Shown here: positions 59,627 to 64,000 of the stretch, piece after piece | Position numbering within the stretch: position 1 is the stretch's first letter | How the letters are laid out: every line of letters starts with the position of its first letter | Assembly: GCF_900996225.1 (NCBI RefSeq) | Contig: NZ_CAAJGL010000090.1 | Coordinates: forward strand, 124,001 to 188,000 | Direction of reading: 5' to 3' | DNA length: 64,000 nucleotides | Source: Paraburkholderia sp. BCC1884 | GTDB lineage: Bacteria; Pseudomonadota; Gammaproteobacteria; Burkholderiales; Burkholderiaceae | Translations under genes and position numbers: made by a program | Notes under the pieces: model-generated | What the model was told of the DNA's origin: nothing | What the model saw: only the letters and a program-made list of their open reading frames with translations | Databases searched by the model: none

Positions 59627-61945
59627 TCAAGTACGTTGAGGAGTGTAGTCAACTTGCACCTGAGTGCTCGTGGTGGCCTGGCCCCAGGTTGGCGTCTGAT
59701 GCGGATGGGTCACGATACGCTGTCGCGTGACGGTCACCGTACCAGTCGCGTCGGTGGCGGTCGTGTCGGAGCGATACCGGAAAATGAAGGCCGCGTATTG
59801 CTGGCGATCGTTGTATCCATTGCCCCCACCATTAACCAGAATGGACATTCTGCCCACCGACTCAGTCGAGATGCCGTCATCCGCTACGCGGTGAATGTTT
59901 GAGTGCCCCATATAGTGCTTCCAAACCCAGAAAAAGCCGGCGCTGTCGCAAGCATTAAAGGTATCGGTTGCGACGATATCCGGATCGTATCGCGGCGACC
60001 ACTGACGCATATCGCTGTGAACGTGCCCCTGATGATCCACGGTGGGGCCGCCGCTCCAGTGGTGCGTCGACGTCGACGTAATGCGATGGTCCACATACGT
60101 GCCGGACGCGTTGTGGGGAAATTTGCGGAACGTGCCGTAATCGGCGTAAAGCGTCGGCCACGTCAGCTGCATCAACCCGCGACCATAGAACACCGTATAG
60201 TATTGCGTCGCCGGAAACTGGGGGTTGGGCGCGCCCGATCCGACTTCCTTCGTGAATCGCAGAAGCCCGGTTTCGATGTAGCTCTGGCTCAGAAACGCTG
60301 TCTGCCGCTCCGGGGTTGTGAAGCCGTATTTGCGGAAGGTCTTGCCGATGTCTGCGTGCGAAATCGGCGATCCGCTCAAACGGCTGAGCGCTGCGTGCCA
60401 GGTGACAGTATTGACCGGGTGAGGCAGACCATACTTACGCGGAATCAACTGCGTCAGCTCGTCGCGCGAAAGCCATCCGCATTTGCGGAAATGCGCGATC
60501 AATTCAAGCGGATGGAAATACCACACTTTGTCCGGCAAACCGGCTTCTTCCCAGAACGCGGCCTTCGCGTAGAAATCCAGAAATGGTTGATGATTCTGAG
60601 GATTGCGGTCGAACACCTCACCATCTTGCGTCAGATCCTGATATCGGGCCGCCTGAGTGCGTTTGTCCCACTCACTCGAGTGCTGCACGACCAGACGGCG
60701 CATTTTCTCGCGCGCTGTTGGGTCGCCACGGAACCATGCTTCGTATTCTTCTTTCGTCAGCTTGCCGTCGTGATTGGTGTCCACCGAGCTCACAATCTCC
60801 GCGAGTATGTCGGCAGCAGCCTGTCCATTCGCCGGAATATATTTGCCGTCTTCGTTGATCTTCCGCCAGTTCATGAAGTGGGGGAAATCGGCATCCGAAA
60901 ACTTCAGAATCGCGGTATCGGCAAGATTCACGTATCCGCTTTGCGTCTCATTGAAGGGCAAAGACACCCACGCGACGATCTCGTTGTCCGCCAGGCGGGC
61001 CTTGTCCGGCCCGAGATTTCGACCGTTACGAAGCAGGTCGTACCCCGCACTGGGGGCTGACGGGTAAAGGTCTACCGCGTGCTGATACAACTCGTACTCG
61101 TACTCGCGGTCCGCTCGCTCGCCACCTAGCGCGATGGCTTGCTGGGTTTGATCATCCCAGGCCCACGTTTGCAGATAGCGCGTACCGCTCTCGTACCGCA
61201 TGCGGACGTACTGCCGCTGCGCATTTTGCCCCTGCTGAAGCGGCGCGATGTGATTAGGGCGAGCCGGGCTCGCGGATGGCTGGGTATAAGTGCTGCGGAA
61301 CTGCGTCGACGCCGGGATCATGAAATAGCTGTCGCCCCAGTACTCATCGTGACCGTTCTTGTTGGCGTCCTGATATTCGGTCTTGCAGTCGTGGAAGAAC
61401 GCGTTCAGTTGTTCTTCGCTGCAGAATGTCTCAAAGTGCACATAATGTTTGCCCGTCCATTGTCCGATGATACCCACAATCTCCTTTCGGTAGATCGTCG
61501 GAGCGTCGGCGTCTGAAAACACTTTGACGGTATCCCACTGCGGCGTCTGCAGCGGCTTTGCGTAATTGGCGCGGACGCGGTTCACGAAACTGGACGGGAA
61601 GTCCGCACTGTTCCGTAGGTGCATGTAAAGCGAATAGAACTCGACCTCAATGCCATCGCCTGTTTCGGTACTGTGCTTGAGTAGGACGAAGCTGGTATCG
61701 CTCGGTTGGCTTTTGTTCGTGTCGTACGATTTATACTCAGGCTGGGACGCTTGACGGTAAGCGACCAGCTTACCATCGGCGATCGCGCGCACAAACGTGT
61801 CCGCGCTGACGCCGGGGTCCAGGTGAACGCCGCCATGCCATCGGTTCTGTCTGCTGACGGGATACTGACCGTGAGATGCGGTCTGCGGCTCGGGGGCTTG
61901 CGCGCCCGAAAAGTTGTCGGGAATGATCGGGTAGCTGATGAGCAT
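59627..61945 (-). CDS. Type VI effector: M23-like plus GH19/lysozyme-like peptidoglycan hydrolase
   Basis: A 772-residue protein 21 bases after vgrG. The N-terminal part (about residues 35-175) resembles an M23 endopeptidase: WHGGVHLDPG, YSLYMHL and HYVHFETF. The metal ligands are altered, with H41 in place of the usual Asp and Y168 in place of the first His of HxH. An EF-hand loop lies at about residues 389-400 (DTNHDGKLTKEE), and a weaker one near 193 (DANKNGHDEY). The C-terminal part has GH19/lysozyme-like motifs: FLSQSYIETG (Glu about 558), YGRGLMQLTW and NGGGNGYNDR. It has no signal peptide, as expected of a VgrG-delivered toxin. Confidence 0.82.
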   Translation of the reverse strand: MLISYPIIPDNFSGAQAPEPQTASHGQYPVSRQNRWHGGVHLDPGVSADTFVRAIADGKLVAYRQASQPEYKSYDTNKSQPSDTSFVLLKHSTETGDGIEVEFYSLYMHLRNSADFPSSFVNRVRANYAKPLQTPQWDTVKVFSDADAPTIYRKEIVGIIGQWTGKHYVHFETFCSEEQLNAFFHDCKTEYQDANKNGHDEYWGDSYFMIPASTQFRSTYTQPSASPARPNHIAPLQQGQNAQRQYVRMRYESGTRYLQTWAWDDQTQQAIALGGERADREYEYELYQHAVDLYPSAPSAGYDLLRNGRNLGPDKARLADNEIVAWVSLPFNETQSGYVNLADTAILKFSDADFPHFMNWRKINEDGKYIPANGQAAADILAEIVSSVDTNHDGKLTKEEYEAWFRGDPTAREKMRRLVVQHSSEWDKRTQAARYQDLTQDGEVFDRNPQNHQPFLDFYAKAAFWEEAGLPDKVWYFHPLELIAHFRKCGWLSRDELTQLIPRKYGLPHPVNTVTWHAALSRLSGSPISHADIGKTFRKYGFTTPERQTAFLSQSYIETGLLRFTKEVGSGAPNPQFPATQYYTVFYGRGLMQLTWPTLYADYGTFRKFPHNASGTYVDHRITSTSTHHWSGGPTVDHQGHVHSDMRQWSPRYDPDIVATDTFNACDSAGFFWVWKHYMGHSNIHRVADDGISTESVGRMSILVNGGGNGYNDRQQYAAFIFRYRSDTTATDATGTVTVTRQRIVTHPHQTPTWGQATTSTQVQVDYTPQRT

Positions 61946-61966
61946 CGATTTGTCTTTAGCTTGGTC

Positions 61967-64000
61967 TTATTCTGAGAGGTCCGCGTCGCCTAGATTGAGC
62001 GGGCCTTTCGGCAATAGAGGAAGCGGGTAGGGCTCCGACGTTGGTCCACTGAATGCGTGTTGACTGCCCTTGATATCGATCTTCCCCGGAGCATGAATCT
62101 CGATGTTTCCCCCGGAAAAGCGGATATATGCACTACCCGACGTCAGCAGGATTTCCTTCTCTGCGGCGGCTTCGATTTTCTCGGTGGCAGATATCAACCT
62201 CACGGTTTTTTGTGCGGTCAGTTCGATGTTGTCCGACTGTGCCTGAATCTCTACTTTGCCTTTCGCGGCAAATAACTTCATGCCCGCGTTTTGCACGAAG
62301 AAGCTGATCTTCTCGGCAACGCTGGCGATTAGCGATTTACCTGATGCGATGTGGGTGCTCTGTCCGCTGATCAGGTTGATCTGCTCCTCAGCGGATACAT
62401 GCACCGACTTCTGTGTTGATAGCGCGATGCCCGCGGGGCTGCCCATCACCAGAACAGATTGCTTGAACGCATTTGCATTGCCTGTCCCGCCACCCGCCGT
62501 TTTGCCGCCGCTCGACGTTGGACCCATCACGCTGTTTTGCGTAGCGTCGGTCATCGTCTTTACCGCGCTGTAGCCGTCTTTCATACTTGCGGCCTGATGC
62601 GCTTCACTGGCCTGCGATAGCGCCTCGATGACGCTCTCGGAATTCACCAGTTGCGACTGTGTTTCGCTGACATCCAGTTGCTGACTCGTGGCCGATCTGG
62701 CGTATGTCGACACGTACAGTCCGCGGCCGGCGCGCACCGCGCCGAACGCATCCGACTTCAAATCGAACCCGCTACCGAGGTACGATCCGCGTGAATTGCC
62801 GTTTTGCGCGATCAGATAGCCTAGGTGCAATTGCGCATTGGCGCTGGAGCTGTAGAGTTGCAGCCGATTCTGACCTGTCGCGTCGTCCATCACAAAATGG
62901 TTATGCCCACTTCCCTGATATTCCTTCGACTTGTAGCCCGATAGCAGGCCGTTGGAATGCCAGTGTGGTTGCGTTTGACCGTTGTAGACGCGGCCTGTAA
63001 CTAGCGGCCTATCGCAATCGCCATCTACCCAACTGATCAGCACCTCTTCGCCGACTCTTGGCACATGCACGCCGCCGTATCCACCACCCGTATCTGACAT
63101 AGCGACACGAATCCAGCACGATGCTTTTTCATCACCGTCATTGAGGCGATCCCAGTGAAAACGCACCTTGATCCGATTCAGCGGATCGGTGTAGACCTCT
63201 GCGTTTGCAGGGCCAACGACAATCGCTGACTGCAAGTGCATTTCCGGCTTGTTATGTTCAAACGGGCTGCGATACGGAATGAGCTTGCGTTGAGCCTCGA
63301 TCTTGGCGAGGAAGAAACCTTCACTTCCATCAGCATGCGTGACTGTCAGGCCGGCATGGCTAGCTTTCGCAGCGGCAAGTTCGCTCTTCAGGCTGTGCGG
63401 AAAATCGGTCGCCTGACTGGACACTGGCAGATTGTTCTCGATGAACCAGGCGGCTTCGATAATCGCAAACTGGCGGTTTTGCTGGCTATCTGTCGCATGG
63501 CCGGGATGATCGTCAAGCGCAAACCAGTGTCCCGCATCAGCACCACGCACACCGCCTGAACCGTAAAACCGTTTCGCGCGCGATTCCCATTCTTCCACGC
63601 GGATTTTTGACAGGGCATCACCCCGATCCTGCGTCCCATAGGTGTAGGCTCCCGTGTATTCATACACCTCAGCCTGCTCAGGCAGATTCCCCTGCGTAGG
63701 AAGCGTTGGAATGTTTGTGCCCTTGGCAAAGCCAGGAGAAGCGGGTGCCTTGTAATCGAAGGTGCGGGTCGTGAGTGTCGTGCTTTGCAGTGTTCGCGTG
63801 CCCGACCACTGAACCAGGGCATCGGCTTCACTGTTCGTGCCCGCGCGATAAAACTGCACTGTCTGCGGTGAAAGAGGCTGGCACGTGTCGAGACTGTCCG
63901 TGACGATGAGCGTATGCGATTTACCGTCGCTGGCCTGCTCAAAGTAGCTGAACAGCCCTTCGTTTTCCATCAACCGCTCAACGAAATTCCAGTCGTCCTC
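61967..64000 (-). CDS. vgrG: VgrG spike protein of type VI secretion (partial)
   Basis: The window ends inside the gene; at least 677 codons are present. The gp27/gp5-like core is visible (VGPANAEVYTDPLNRIKVRF, VAMSDTGGGYGGVHVPRVG, VLISWVDGDCDRPLVTGRVY). A C-terminal DUF2345-type extension rich in short repeats follows (VEIQAQSDNIELTAQKTV, INLISGQSTHIASGKS). The frame is open through the right edge, so the true start is beyond 64000. VgrG forms the tip of the secretion needle and carries the effector coded right after it. Confidence 0.95.
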   Translation of the reverse strand, partial: EDDWNFVERLMENEGLFSYFEQASDGKSHTLIVTDSLDTCQPLSPQTVQFYRAGTNSEADALVQWSGTRTLQSTTLTTRTFDYKAPASPGFAKGTNIPTLPTQGNLPEQAEVYEYTGAYTYGTQDRGDALSKIRVEEWESRAKRFYGSGGVRGADAGHWFALDDHPGHATDSQQNRQFAIIEAAWFIENNLPVSSQATDFPHSLKSELAAAKASHAGLTVTHADGSEGFFLAKIEAQRKLIPYRSPFEHNKPEMHLQSAIVVGPANAEVYTDPLNRIKVRFHWDRLNDGDEKASCWIRVAMSDTGGGYGGVHVPRVGEEVLISWVDGDCDRPLVTGRVYNGQTQPHWHSNGLLSGYKSKEYQGSGHNHFVMDDATGQNRLQLYSSSANAQLHLGYLIAQNGNSRGSYLGSGFDLKSDAFGAVRAGRGLYVSTYARSATSQQLDVSETQSQLVNSESVIEALSQASEAHQAASMKDGYSAVKTMTDATQNSVMGPTSSGGKTAGGGTGNANAFKQSVLVMGSPAGIALSTQKSVHVSAEEQINLISGQSTHIASGKSLIASVAEKISFFVQNAGMKLFAAKGKVEIQAQSDNIELTAQKTVRLISATEKIEAAAEKEILLTSGSAYIRFSGGNIEIHAPGKIDIKGSQHAFSGPTSEPYPLPLLPKGPLNLGDADLSE

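Noticed and set aside
1..64000. CRISPR arrays, tRNA or rRNA genes, insertion sequences
   Set aside because: No regular short repeats, no cloverleaf-like or rRNA sequence and no transposase was seen on either strand.

Overview
The window reads as chromosomal DNA of a GC-rich beta-proteobacterium in the Burkholderiaceae, most likely Paraburkholderia or a close Burkholderia. The evidence is the gene order flhDC-motAB-cheYAW-MCP-cheRDB-cheYZ-flhBA-flhFG-fliA, the DUF3443/DUF2844 pair, the small H-NS-like protein, and a VgrG locus of the Burkholderia kind. No rRNA, tRNA, CRISPR array or complete insertion sequence was seen.

Layout. (1) 1-710: a HicAB-type toxin-antitoxin locus whose toxin gene is broken by two frame changes. 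(2) 765-22952, nearly all on the minus strand: a flagellar/chemotaxis cluster. Transcription runs from the master regulator flhDC through the stator (motAB), the chemotaxis core (cheY, cheA, cheW, a receptor, cheR, cheD, cheB, cheY, cheZ), two exported proteins (DUF2844 and DUF3443), the export gate genes flhBA, and the assembly regulators flhF, flhG and fliA. A sigma-28-like promoter precedes motA. (3) 23661-32660: housekeeping and accessory genes: a family 4 glycosyltransferase, an H-NS-like protein, aquaporin, histidine phosphatase, HAD phosphatase, BadF-type kinase, 3-methyladenine glycosylase, ribosomal protein S21 and an aldo/keto reductase. (4) 32928-39879, plus strand: flagellin (with a sigma-28-like promoter), filament cap fliD, a fliT-like chaperone, a TPR/SPINDLY-type O-GlcNAc-transferase-like protein and a DegT-family sugar aminotransferase. 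(5) 40058-51335, minus strand, convergent with region 4: a tightly packed 13-gene operon. It encodes a PglD/NeuD-like acyltransferase, an acyl carrier protein, an acyl-activating enzyme, LuxE-like and LuxC-like proteins, a FabZ-like dehydratase, a GMC oxidoreductase with a small partner, an SDR reductase, a split transketolase, a hexapeptide acetyltransferase and a methyltransferase. (6) 51830-54851: a HAD lipoprotein, a cation/Ca exchanger and a small outer-membrane barrel. (7) 54852-64000: a degenerate stretch with a dnaE2 remnant, then a type VI secretion effector module read on the minus strand from VgrG (cut by the window end) through a two-domain peptidoglycan hydrolase to several small exported proteins that are candidate immunity proteins, plus a truncated effector paralogue.

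How the parts fit. Regions 2 and 4 together build, power and steer a flagellum. Regions 4 and 5 look like a flagellin-modification island in which an aminotransferase makes an amino sugar, an ACP-based LuxC/LuxE fatty-acid reductase plus split transketolase build an unusual acyl or ketol group, an acyltransferase joins them, and the SPINDLY-type transferase attaches the product to flagellin. This is the most interesting candidate system in the window. The pathway order and product are inference. The effector/immunity module of region 7 is the second strong point of interest.
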